Shown here piece after piece: positions 17,144-24,941 of a stretch of 64,000 nt of DNA. Below the pieces are notes generated by a model, which saw nothing but the letters and a program-made list of their open reading frames with translations, was not told where the DNA came from and ran no database searches. The stretch covers positions 1 to 64,000 of the forward strand of contig JBGGNG010000003.1 of the NCBI GenBank assembly GCA_041287635.1. The letters are read 5' to 3'. The position numbers and the translations under genes are program-made. How positions within the stretch are numbered: position 1 is the stretch's first letter; every line of letters begins with the position of its first letter. The DNA is from JAOUEA01 sp041287635. GTDB taxonomy: Bacteria > Actinomycetota > UBA4738 > HRBIN12.

Positions 17144-17847
17144 GCGATACACACATCGTGGCGATGGGCGGTGGGCAGTGGCCGGACGACCCGGTCTACC
17201 GGTTCATCTTCGGCCTGACGGGCGCGGCGCGCCCCAAGGTGCTGTACGTACCGACGGCAGTCGGCGACTCCGATCGGGCGGTGGCCTCGTTCTACCGGTC
17301 GTTCCCATCCCACTCGTTCGAGCCGAGCGATCTCGCGTTGTTCCATCGCACGGTCGAGGACCTGCGCTCGTTCGTGCTCACCCACGACGTCGTGTTCGTG
17401 AGCGGGGGCAACACCCTGAACCTGCTCGCGATCTGGCGCGCGCATGGCCTCGATGAGATCCTTCGGGAAGCCTGGGACGCGGGTGTCGTGCTCGCGGGAG
17501 GCAGTGCCGGTGCCAACTGCTGGTTCGAGGCATCGACGACCGACTCCTACCTGTTGGGGCGGGCCGACCCGCTTCCCGACGGATTGGGGTTCGTGCCGGG
17601 AAGCTTCTGTCCCCACTTCGACTCCGAGGCGTCGCGCCGACCCGAGTACCGGCGCCTCGTCGGGGAAGGCGTGCTGCCACCCGGTCTCGCGTGCGACGAC
17701 CTCGCGGCGGTGCACCTCGTGGGGACCGAGGTCGCCGAGGTGCTGGTCTCCGATCCGGCCGCCGGCGCCCGGCGGGTCGAGCCGGGGGAGCACGGCGACG
17801 TCGTCGAGGCCCCGCTCGAGACGCGACTGCTGGCGGCATCGGCATGA
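17140..17847 (+). CDS. Peptidase E-like (S51) serine hydrolase
   Basis: A 235-residue cytosolic hydrolase of the S51 family (alpha-aspartyl dipeptidase; cyanophycinase is a relative). The nucleophile elbow is GGSAGANCWFE with the catalytic Ser, preceded by FVSGGNTLNLL, and a His is found in SFCPHFDSEA. GTG 17140 overlaps the hutU stop (GTGA), with GGAGG 5 nt upstream, and hutH begins in its own stop. It is thus translationally tied to histidine degradation. It might release histidine from small peptides, but the substrate is not shown. Placement inside a hut operon is uncommon. Confidence 0.85.
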   Translation: MSDTHIVAMGGGQWPDDPVYRFIFGLTGAARPKVLYVPTAVGDSDRAVASFYRSFPSHSFEPSDLALFHRTVEDLRSFVLTHDVVFVSGGNTLNLLAIWRAHGLDEILREAWDAGVVLAGGSAGANCWFEASTTDSYLLGRADPLPDGLGFVPGSFCPHFDSEASRRPEYRRLVGEGVLPPGLACDDLAAVHLVGTEVAEVLVSDPAAGARRVEPGEHGDVVEAPLETRLLAASA

Positions 17848-19373
17848 CCGTCGCGATCGGTGGCCGGCTCGAGGCGTCCGACGTGGTGGCTGTCGCCGGC
17901 GGGGCGCCCGTCTCCTTCGGTGACGACGCCCGGGCGAAGGTCGCGTCGGCGCGTGTGGTGATCGACGATGCCGTCGCGAGCGGCGCCACGATCTACGGGG
18001 TCACGACCGGGTTCGGGGCGCTCGCCCACACCCGTGTCGATCCGGCGCAGGCCTCGACGCTGCAACATGGCATCGTGCGATCACACGCGACAGCCGTGGG
18101 CACGCCCCTGCCGCGTGAAGAGGCGCGCGCGATGCTCCTGCTGCGAGCCCACGTGCTGGCCCTCGGGCATTCCGGAGTGCGGCCCGAGGTGGTCGGCCTG
18201 ATGGTCTCGATGCTGAACGAAGACGTGATCCCGGCCGTGCCCCAACAGGGATCGCTCGGGGCGTCCGGCGACCTCGCCCCGCTCGCGAACCTCGCCCTGC
18301 CGCTGATCGGCCACGGTGAGGTGCTGGCCCCTGAAGGCGGCACGGAACCGGCCCCCGCTGCGATGGCCCGCGCCGGGCTCTCGCCGCTGATGCTCGAGGC
18401 GAAGGAAGGACTCGCCCTCGTGAACGGCACCCAGGGCATGCTCGCGATCGGCATCCTGGCGACCGAGCGCGCCGCGTCGCTCGCACGAACCGCCGACGTC
18501 GTCGCGGCGATGACGATCGAGGCGTCGCTCGGCACCGACCGTCCCTTCGACGAGCGGTTGCAGGCGCTGCGGCCACACCCCGGACAGGCCGCGAGTGCTG
18601 CGAACCTCCGCCGGCTGCTTTCCTCGTCTCCCGTCCTCGCCTCCCACCGGGAGTCCGCGCACCTCGTGCAGGACGCGTACTCGCTGCGGTGCGCGCCGCA
18701 GGTGCACGGCGCGACCCGCGACGCGCTCGCGTACGCGAGCGGTGTGCTCGCGATCGAGATGAACAGCGTGAGCGACAACCCGATCGTGCTGCCCGACGGC
18801 GGCGAGGTCATGAGTGGGGGGAACTTCCACGGGCAGCCGGTGGCTGTGGCGCTCGACACTGTGGCGACCGCGCTCGTCTCGCTCGCGTCGATCTCCGAGC
18901 GCCGGCTCTACCGCCTGCTCGACGAGCATCAGTCCAACGGGCTGCCGCCGTTCCTCGTGCACGGCTCCGGGCTGAACTCCGGCTTCATGCTCGTGCAGTA
19001 CACGGCTGCTTCACTCGTGAGCGAGTGCAAGTCGCTCGCGCACCCTGCCTCGGTCGATTCGATCCCCTCGAGCGCCGGGCAGGAGGACCACGTGAGCATG
19101 GGCATGACGTCGGCCCGGCATGCGCGCGAGGTCGTCTCGAACGCCGAGACCGTGATCGCCCTCGAGGCGCTCGCGGCCGCGCAGGCGCTCGACCTGCGGG
19201 CGCCGCTCGAGCCGGGTCCGGCGACCCGCGAGGTGCACGAGGCGATCAGAGCTCGCGTGCCGTTCTTCGAGGCCGACCGCGAGTTCGGCCCGGATATCGC
19301 CGACGCCGTGAGCCTCGTGCGGCAGGCGCGTCTGGTCGCGGCCGCGGAAGCCGCGATCGGCCCGCTGGACTAG
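17844..19373 (+). CDS. hutH: Histidine ammonia-lyase
   Basis: A 509-residue enzyme that removes ammonia from histidine to give urocanate, the first step of the hut pathway. The self-made MIO electrophile comes from Ala140-Ser141-Gly142 within SLGASGDLAP. The YGVTTGFG loop, QDAYSLRC, and EMNSVSDNP are typical of the family, and the length matches. The true start is ATG 17844, overlapping the previous stop (ATGA). Its 3' end overlaps the convergent hutI stop by 4 nt. Assignment is firm; phenylalanine/tyrosine lyase relatives are less likely given hutU and hutI next to it. Confidence 0.95.
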   Translation: MTVAIGGRLEASDVVAVAGGAPVSFGDDARAKVASARVVIDDAVASGATIYGVTTGFGALAHTRVDPAQASTLQHGIVRSHATAVGTPLPREEARAMLLLRAHVLALGHSGVRPEVVGLMVSMLNEDVIPAVPQQGSLGASGDLAPLANLALPLIGHGEVLAPEGGTEPAPAAMARAGLSPLMLEAKEGLALVNGTQGMLAIGILATERAASLARTADVVAAMTIEASLGTDRPFDERLQALRPHPGQAASAANLRRLLSSSPVLASHRESAHLVQDAYSLRCAPQVHGATRDALAYASGVLAIEMNSVSDNPIVLPDGGEVMSGGNFHGQPVAVALDTVATALVSLASISERRLYRLLDEHQSNGLPPFLVHGSGLNSGFMLVQYTAASLVSECKSLAHPASVDSIPSSAGQEDHVSMGMTSARHAREVVSNAETVIALEALAAAQALDLRAPLEPGPATREVHEAIRARVPFFEADREFGPDIADAVSLVRQARLVAAAEAAIGPLD

Positions 19374-20611
19374 TCGCCGCGGGTCGAGCGGCGAGCTCGC
19401 CGGTGCGCGACCTCGCCGGCGACGATCGTCGCGACGACGGGATCGTGCCCGGGGCGATACGGCACATGGGCGAACGACGCCTCCTCGAGCAGCACGAGGT
19501 CGGCCCGCTTCCCGTGCTCCAGGGTTCCCAGGCGGTCGGCGAGACCCAGCACCCACGCGGGGTTCAGCGTCGCGGCCGTCAGCGCCTCGAGCGGCGGCAC
19601 CTCGTAGACGCCCGCCGCCATCGCGATCACCTCGGGCATCGAGACCACGGGCGACGTGCCCGGGTTCGCATCGGTCGCGAGCGCGATCGGCGCGCGGGCC
19701 TCGCGGAGCGCCCGGGCAGGGGCCGGCGTCCCGCGAAGGAAGAACGTCGAGGCCGGCAGCAGGCCGGCGACGGTCGCGCTCGCTGCGAGCGCGGCGACGC
19801 CGTCGGGGGAGCAGTGGTTCAGGTGGTCGGCGCTGCGGGCGCCGAGGCGAGCCGCCGCCGCGGCCGCACCCGAGTCGCCGAGCTGGTCGGCGTGCACGCG
19901 AAGCGCCAGCCCGGCCGCATCGCTCGCCGACGCGATCGCCTCGAGGTCCTCGATCGAGAACGCGATGTCCTCCACGTAGACGTCGACGGCGTCGGCGAGG
20001 CCTTCCCGTGCGGCTTCCGGGATCAGCTCATCGCACGCCGTTCGCACCCAGTCACCTCGTTCCACTCCCGCCGGCACAGCGTGGGCGGCGAGGAGCGTGA
20101 CCGTGCACGTCTGCGGCGCGTCGGCGGCCAGCCGGCGCGCCAGCCGGGCGCCTCGCAGCTCCTGCTCGACGGAGAGGCCGTAGCCGGTCTTCATCTCGAG
20201 CGCCGTCGTGCCGTGCGTGAGCATCTCGTCGAGCAGGGCGCGCGAGAAGGCCAGCACCTCCTCGTCGCTCGCTTCTGCGAACATGCGCGCCGACCGGAAG
20301 ATGCCCCCGTCGCCGCCGTGCAGCTCCCGGTACGAGACGCCCCGCAGGCGAGCCTCGAACTCGTCGGCGCGCCATCCGACGAACGGCACATGGGTGTGCT
20401 GGTCGACGAAGCCGGGCACGACGCAGCCGCGATCGACCTCGCCGAGCACCGGGTCCCAGGGAAGGCCGTCGACCGAGCCCGCATACGCGATCACGCCGTC
20501 GTCGTCCCATGCGACCCCGATGCCACCGTCGGTCGTCGTGGCCGGATCGACGGAGGGGCGGGGGCCGTGCGCGGTCGCCATCGCCGCCGCCACGACCGCC
20601 CCGCGCGCCAT
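19370..20611 (-). CDS. hutI: Imidazolonepropionase
   Basis: A 413-residue metal-dependent amidohydrolase that opens imidazolone-propionate to N-formimino-glutamate, the third step of histidine breakdown. The metal site begins at FVDQHTHVPF; later motifs are EMKTGYGL, LLAAHAVP, RVHADQLGD, DHLNHCSPDG and LATDANPGTSPV. It faces hutH tail-to-tail with a 4-nt overlap and so has its own promoter: TAAGCT 6 nt before the ATG. The end product would need hutG or hutF, which are not here. The strand split separates the third step from hutU/hutH. Confidence 0.93.
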   Translation of the reverse strand: MARGAVVAAAMATAHGPRPSVDPATTTDGGIGVAWDDDGVIAYAGSVDGLPWDPVLGEVDRGCVVPGFVDQHTHVPFVGWRADEFEARLRGVSYRELHGGDGGIFRSARMFAEASDEEVLAFSRALLDEMLTHGTTALEMKTGYGLSVEQELRGARLARRLAADAPQTCTVTLLAAHAVPAGVERGDWVRTACDELIPEAAREGLADAVDVYVEDIAFSIEDLEAIASASDAAGLALRVHADQLGDSGAAAAAARLGARSADHLNHCSPDGVAALAASATVAGLLPASTFFLRGTPAPARALREARAPIALATDANPGTSPVVSMPEVIAMAAGVYEVPPLEALTAATLNPAWVLGLADRLGTLEHGKRADLVLLEEASFAHVPYRPGHDPVVATIVAGEVAHRRARRSTRGD

Positions 20612-20617
20612 GGGCGA

Positions 20618-20623
20618 AGCTTA
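20618..20623 (-). promoter_or_regulatory. Leaderless -10 hexamer for hutI
   Basis: TAAGCT on the minus strand is 6 nt before ATG 20611. A divergent TAGACT for the next gene lies 32 bp away. Confidence 0.45.
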
Positions 20624-20655
20624 CGCGTGCATCGTTCCGGCACGGCGCCGCCGCC

Positions 20656-20661
20656 TAGACT
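20656..20661 (+). promoter_or_regulatory. Leaderless -10 hexamer for SRPBCC gene
   Basis: TAGACT is 7 nt before GTG 20669 and supports that codon as the start. Confidence 0.45.
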
Positions 20662-20668
20662 CGGAACC

Positions 20669-21121
20669 GTGCTGGTCGAACGCGAGATCGTGCTGCCGGT
20701 TCCCCTCGAGGAGGCCTGGACCGTGCTGATGGACTGGGAGCGCCAGGCGGACTGGATGCTCGACGCCGACAGCGTGACGGTCGTGTCCGACGAGCGAGAA
20801 GGCGTCGGCGTGCGTCTCGCAGTGCGCACGCGCATCCTGGGCGTGCCGGCGTTCACCGAACCGATGGAGGTCGTGACCTGGAATCCGCCGCGTCGCCTCG
20901 ACATCCGCCACGGCTCCATCGTGACCGGCACCGGCACGTGGCTGCTCCATCCGATCGAGGGCGGCACCCGCTTCACCTGGCGGGAGGACATCCGACTCGC
21001 GGCGCCCCTCGTCGGCGAGCTGGCCGCGGCGCTCTACCGACCGGTGATGCGGGTCCTGATGGGCCGCGCAATGCACGGGCTTCGCGCCCACCTGATCGCG
21101 ACAGGCCCGGCCCGGACCTGA
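20669..21121 (+). CDS. SRPBCC (START-like) domain protein 1
   Basis: A 150-residue single-domain protein of the polyketide-cyclase/dehydrase SRPBCC fold, which forms a deep hydrophobic pocket for small lipophilic ligands. It starts with the usual strand and helix, VLPVPLEEAWTVLMDWERQADWM, and ends with a long C-terminal helix carrying basic residues. The start is GTG 20669; a longer frame upstream is only antisense to hutI. It lies directly before the thiamine operon, but the riboswitch and its own promoter separate the two. Ligand and role are unknown. Confidence 0.78.
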   Translation: MLVEREIVLPVPLEEAWTVLMDWERQADWMLDADSVTVVSDEREGVGVRLAVRTRILGVPAFTEPMEVVTWNPPRRLDIRHGSIVTGTGTWLLHPIEGGTRFTWREDIRLAAPLVGELAAALYRPVMRVLMGRAMHGLRAHLIATGPART

Positions 21122-21129
21122 GCTCGGCC

Positions 21130-21135
21130 TATACT
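21130..21135 (+). promoter_or_regulatory. -10 for the thiamine riboswitch operon
   Basis: TATACT sits about 18 nt before the first riboswitch nucleotides, placing the start of transcription near 21142. No clear -35 is seen. Confidence 0.5.
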
Positions 21136-21147
21136 CGAAACAGGACA

Positions 21148-21235
21148 CGGGGAGCTCGGGGAACCGGGCTGAGAGGCCGGCTGAGGCGCCGGCGACCCGA
21201 CGAACCTGAACCGGGTAATGCCGGCGGAGGGAGTT
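21148..21235 (+). promoter_or_regulatory. TPP riboswitch (THI element)
   Basis: The conserved thiamine-pyrophosphate aptamer is present: the CTGAGA core at 21169-21174, ACCC plus GAACCTGA at 21202-21209, and GTAATGCCGGCGGAGGGA at the 3' side. It controls the pyrophosphokinase-thiB-thiP operon. The GGAGGGAG ribosome site (about 21226-21233) is part of the conserved 3' strand, and GTG follows 8 nt later. TPP binding should therefore block translation directly; no separate terminator is visible. Confidence 0.92.
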
Positions 21236-21241
21236 CCAGCG

Positions 21242-21883
21242 GTGCGAACGGCATTCATCTTCTGCGGCGGCGGTCCCGCACGCCTTCCGATCGACGTGCC
21301 CGACGACGCGCTCGTGTTCGCGGCCGACGTCGGGCTGGCGGAAGCGCAACGGCTCGGTGTCGCCGTCGATGTGCTGGTGGGCGACCTCGACTCGGTGGAC
21401 CCGGTCGACCTCGAGGCCTTCGAAGGAGCGGGCGGCGAGGTGCGACGCCATCCCGAGGACAAGGACGCCACCGACCTCGATCTCGCGATCACCGACGCGA
21501 TCGTTGCGGGTGCGGGCCGCATCGTCGTCGTCGGCGGAGACCACGGACGCCTCGACCACACGCTCGCGAACGCCGTGCTGCTGGCGTCGCCACGTCACGC
21601 GGCCGTCGACGTCGACGCGATCTTCGGAGCGTCGCACCTGCACGTGGTGCGAGGACGGCGGGAGCTCGTCGGGGCACCCGGCGAGCTGATCAGCCTGCTC
21701 GCACTCGGTGGACCGGCTCACGGCGTCCGCACCGAGGGCCTGCGGTGGCCGCTCGACGGCGCCGTGTTGGAACCCGGCTCGAGCCTCGGGGTGAGCAATC
21801 GCTTCGACTCCGTGCGCGCCGTGATCGAGGTCGCCGACGGCGTCGTCCTCGCCGTCCGGCCCGGGGCCGAGGTCGACGGATGA
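21242..21883 (+). CDS. Thiamine pyrophosphokinase
   Basis: A 213-residue enzyme that makes thiamine pyrophosphate from thiamine and ATP. Family motifs are visible: FAADVGLAEAQ, VGDLDSV, HPEDKDATDLDLAI and GGDHGRLDHTLAN. The C-terminal half carries the beta-sandwich substrate domain. GTG 21242 is chosen because the upstream ATG lies inside the riboswitch. It is the first gene of a TPP-regulated operon and overlaps thiB by 4 nt. This fits a salvage route: import thiamine, then activate it. It could be called thiN. Confidence 0.9.
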   Translation: MRTAFIFCGGGPARLPIDVPDDALVFAADVGLAEAQRLGVAVDVLVGDLDSVDPVDLEAFEGAGGEVRRHPEDKDATDLDLAITDAIVAGAGRIVVVGGDHGRLDHTLANAVLLASPRHAAVDVDAIFGASHLHVVRGRRELVGAPGELISLLALGGPAHGVRTEGLRWPLDGAVLEPGSSLGVSNRFDSVRAVIEVADGVVLAVRPGAEVDG

Positions 21884-22938
21884 GCGTGCGCATTCCGGTC
21901 GTGTTCCTCGCCGCCGCAGTGTCCCTCGCCGCGGCCTGCTCGGGCAGCGAGACGTCGTCTGACCGGGGACAGCCCACGATCGTCCTGCTCACGCACGATT
22001 CCTTCGACGTCAGCCGCGACGTGGTGCGTTCGTTCGAGCGTGAGAGCGGCATCGACCTGCAGATCGTGCCGGCCGGCGATGCCGGGCAGCTCGTGAACAG
22101 AGCGATCCTGACCGCCGGGAACCCGGAGGGCGACGTGCTGTTCGGGGTCGACGACAACCTGTTCCCGAAGGCCGTGGAGGAAGGCGTGTTCGCTCCTTAC
22201 GAGTCGCCGGATCTCTCCCGGGTGGACGATGCCTACGAGCTCGATCCGACCCATGCGGTCACGCCCGTCGACCACGGCGACGTCTGCCTCAACGTCGACC
22301 TGGACTGGTTCGATGGACGGGAGCTCGACCCTCCGACCGACCTCACCGACCTCACCGACGGGCGGTACCGGGGACTCACCGTGGTCGAGAACCCCGCGAC
22401 CTCCACGCCCGGGCTGGCGTTCCTGCTCGCGACGATCGCCCGGTTCGGTGACGACGGCTGGCAGGCGTACTGGCGCGACCTGCGCGCGAACGATGCGCTC
22501 GTCGTCGACGGTTGGGAGCAGGCCTACTTCGGGGAGTTCTCGGGCGCGGGCGGCGGTGAGGGTGAGCGTCCGATCGTGGTGTCGTACGCGACCAGCCCGG
22601 TCGCCGAGGTGCTCCTCGCCGAGGAGCCGCTCGATCGGGCGCCCACCGCCGCGATCACCGAGAGCTGCTACCGCCAGGTGGAGTTCGCCGGCGTGCTCGC
22701 GGGCACCGAGGAACCCGAGGGGGCGCGTGAGGTGATCGACTTCCTGCTGTCGAGGTCCTTCCAGGAGGACGTGCCCCTGCGGATGTTCGTCTTCCCGGTG
22801 GTGAGCGACGCCGAGCTCCCCGAGGCGTTCGCGCGGTGGGCCGAGGAACCCGAGTCGCCGCTCGCCCTGCCGCCCGTACGGGTCTCGGCCGAGCGGGAGG
22901 CGTGGGTGCAGACGTGGACCGACCTGATGCTCGGCTGA
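21880..22938 (+). CDS. thiB: Thiamine ABC transporter substrate-binding lipoprotein
   Basis: A 352-residue secreted binding protein of the ThiB/TbpA type. The signal peptide ends with lipobox AAAC, so it is membrane-anchored. The start of the mature domain reads LLTHDSFDVS, the family's first strand; later motifs include GDVLFGVDDNLF, ENPATSTPG and VVDGWEQAYFGEFSG, and an Ala/Thr segment SYATSPV. ATG 21880 overlaps the kinase stop (ATGA). Control by the upstream TPP riboswitch supports thiamine or a phosphate ester as ligand. It works with the permease that follows. Confidence 0.9.
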   Translation: MSVRIPVVFLAAAVSLAAACSGSETSSDRGQPTIVLLTHDSFDVSRDVVRSFERESGIDLQIVPAGDAGQLVNRAILTAGNPEGDVLFGVDDNLFPKAVEEGVFAPYESPDLSRVDDAYELDPTHAVTPVDHGDVCLNVDLDWFDGRELDPPTDLTDLTDGRYRGLTVVENPATSTPGLAFLLATIARFGDDGWQAYWRDLRANDALVVDGWEQAYFGEFSGAGGGEGERPIVVSYATSPVAEVLLAEEPLDRAPTAAITESCYRQVEFAGVLAGTEEPEGAREVIDFLLSRSFQEDVPLRMFVFPVVSDAELPEAFARWAEEPESPLALPPVRVSAEREAWVQTWTDLMLG

Positions 22939-24509
22939 GCCGGACCACCGTTGGGCGTCTCGCCCTCGCCGCCGTGCCGGCGGTGTTCCTCGGCCTCTTC
23001 TTCGTCTACCCCCTCGTCTCGATCGTCGGGTCGGTGATCGGCGATGTCTCGCCGGGGACCGTGCTCGGCGATGCCCGACTGCGTGGCGTGATCTGGTTCA
23101 CGACCTGGCAGGCTGTGGTGTCGACGGCCCTGACGCTCGCGGCGGGCCTGCCGGCCGCCTACCTGCTCGCGCGCTTCCGGTTCCCGGGACGATCGACCTT
23201 GCGGGTCGCCACGCTCGTGGCGTTCGTGCTGCCGACCGTCGTCGTCGGGGCCGCGTTCGCGGGTCCGCGGCCCTCGTTGGCTGCCCTGTTCGCCGCGCAC
23301 GTCTTCTTCAACCTCGCGGTCGTCGTGCGTGTGGTCGGCGGGTTCTGGGCGCAGCTCGATCCTGCTTTCGAGGACGTCGCGGCCGAGATGGGGGCGACGG
23401 GGATGCGTCGGTTCACCGACGTGCTGCTGCCACTCGCTCGCCCCTCGATCGTCGGGGCGGCGACCCTGGTCTTCCTGTTCACCTTCACGTCGTTCGGCGT
23501 GGCGCTGCTGCTCGCGGGGCCGGCCCGGGCCACGATCGAGGTGGAGATCTTCCGCCAGACGTCGCAGCTGTTGAACCTGCCGGTCGCGGCGGCGCTGACG
23601 CTCGTGCAGCTCGCGATCGTCTCGGGCTTGCTGTGGGCGACCTCGCTGACCGAGTCGCGGACGCGTGTGCACCAGCCGGTGGTGGCGTCGAGCGAGGCGG
23701 CCCGGCGACCCCGCACCCGGGGGGAACGGGCCTTCGTCGCCGTGGCCGGTCCGCTGCTCGCGGTCGCGGTGCTCGCCCCGCCGATGCGCCTGGTCTGGCG
23801 ATCGGTGCGCACGTCGACGGGGCTCACACTCGGTCGCTACCTCGACCTGGGCAGCGTGCGGGAAGGGAGCGCGCTCCCGATCTCACCGCTCGACGCGGTG
23901 GCGACGTCGCTGCGGGTCGCGTCCGGGGCAGCGATGGTCTCGATCGTGGTCGGGGTGTTCGCGGCCTGGGTGGTGGCGCGCTCGCGCCGGGGCTCGTGGC
24001 TGCGTGCTCTTTCGGCCGTGCCGCTCGGGGTCTCGGCGGTCACGATCGGGTTCGGCTATGTCGTCGCCTTCGATGCGGGCGTGCTCGATCTCCGCGGCAA
24101 CGTCTGGCTGTTGGTGGCCGCCCAGGCCGTGGTCGCGGTCCCGTTCGTCGTGCGCCTCGTCGAGCCGGTGCTCAGTGCGACCGGCATGGAACTGCGGGAA
24201 CAGGCGGCGGCGCTCGGCGCCTCGCCGTGGCAGACGGCGCGCGACGTGTTGCTGCCCGTCGCCTCCCGAGCGATCCTCGGGGCCGCCGCGTTCGCGTTCG
24301 CCGTGGCGCTGGGTGAGTTCGGCGCGACCGCGTTCGTCGCCCGGCTCGACTCACCGACGATGCCGGTCGCGATCGCGCGCCTGCTCTCCCAGCCGGGCGC
24401 CGCCTCCATGGGCCAGGCCACCGCGATGAGCGTGGTGCTGATGGCCGTGACGGCCGCGATCACGATCGCGATCGACCGCTTCAGGGTCGGCGCGTTCGGC
24501 CGGATCTGA
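22914..24509 (+). CDS. thiP: Thiamine ABC transporter permease, fused double domain
   Basis: A 531-residue integral membrane protein with two binding-protein-dependent permease domains in one chain, as in ThiP. EAA-loop motifs appear in both halves: EMGATGMRRFTDVLLP and EQAAALGASPWQTARDVLLP. Roughly twelve membrane segments can be counted. GTG 22914 inside the end of thiB is the best in-frame start; a CTG at the stop junction is possible. The gene is followed immediately by a convergent cupin, so no ATPase (thiQ) is encoded here. The transporter must borrow an ATPase or is incomplete. Confidence 0.88.
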   Translation: MDRPDARLSRTTVGRLALAAVPAVFLGLFFVYPLVSIVGSVIGDVSPGTVLGDARLRGVIWFTTWQAVVSTALTLAAGLPAAYLLARFRFPGRSTLRVATLVAFVLPTVVVGAAFAGPRPSLAALFAAHVFFNLAVVVRVVGGFWAQLDPAFEDVAAEMGATGMRRFTDVLLPLARPSIVGAATLVFLFTFTSFGVALLLAGPARATIEVEIFRQTSQLLNLPVAAALTLVQLAIVSGLLWATSLTESRTRVHQPVVASSEAARRPRTRGERAFVAVAGPLLAVAVLAPPMRLVWRSVRTSTGLTLGRYLDLGSVREGSALPISPLDAVATSLRVASGAAMVSIVVGVFAAWVVARSRRGSWLRALSAVPLGVSAVTIGFGYVVAFDAGVLDLRGNVWLLVAAQAVVAVPFVVRLVEPVLSATGMELREQAAALGASPWQTARDVLLPVASRAILGAAAFAFAVALGEFGATAFVARLDSPTMPVAIARLLSQPGAASMGQATAMSVVLMAVTAAITIAIDRFRVGAFGRI

Positions 24510-24512
24510 CGG

Positions 24513-24842
24513 TCAGATCGACGGCGTCGGTGGAGGCGCCGTCGTCACCTGCACGACCGCCGGTTCCTCCGAGGCGTTGCGGATCGTGAGCTCGGTGCCG
24601 GCCGGCACGAGCACGGCGTTCCATTGACTCATGCGGGTACGCCCCTTGCCGACCTGCACCGCGACCTCACCGGCGAGCACCGACACGATCGCGTCGGAGC
24701 CCGTGTCGGCGATCGGGCCGATGCCCTGTGCACCCTGCAGGCAGATCAGCTGGCTCCAGATGCGCTCGGTCTCGAACAGGACCTCGGTGCGCGCCGCCTC
24801 GTCGTCGAACCAGACGAGGTCTCGCATGTCTCGCGGCTTCAT
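24513..24842 (-). CDS. Cupin-domain small protein
   Basis: A 109-residue single cupin domain. Conserved-like elements are IADTGSDAIVSVLAGEVAVQVG (first cupin motif region) and VLVPAGTELTIRN (second motif). The metal-binding His residues of the standard motif are absent, so a redox or hydrolytic reaction is doubtful. Ligand sensing or a structural role remains possible. It converges on thiP with a 3-nt gap and is divergent from pepA. TAGGCT lies 8 nt before its ATG. Confidence 0.7.
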   Translation of the reverse strand: MKPRDMRDLVWFDDEAARTEVLFETERIWSQLICLQGAQGIGPIADTGSDAIVSVLAGEVAVQVGKGRTRMSQWNAVLVPAGTELTIRNASEEPAVVQVTTAPPPTPSI

Positions 24843-24850
24843 CGCCGCTC

Positions 24851-24856
24851 AGCCTA
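24851..24856 (-). promoter_or_regulatory. Leaderless -10 hexamer for cupin gene
   Basis: TAGGCT on the minus strand is 8 nt before ATG 24842. It is back-to-back with the pepA -10 (13 bp between). Confidence 0.42.
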
Positions 24857-24869
24857 CGGGTCACGCCGA

Positions 24870-24875
24870 TAGACT
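24870..24875 (+). promoter_or_regulatory. Candidate -10 for pepA
   Basis: TAGACT leaves a leader of about 60 nt that ends in the AAGGAG ribosome site before GTG 24942. Confidence 0.42.
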
Positions 24876-24941
24876 GCCCGGCAACGCGCGCGCCCATCGC
24901 GGCGCCCGATCGAGACCCACGACGAAGGAGCGGATCGCCAC

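Noticed and set aside
22668..23672. 334-residue minus-strand frame opposite thiB/thiP
   Set aside because: Low-complexity Arg/Asp/Glu composition; ThiB and ThiP motifs on the plus strand are clear.
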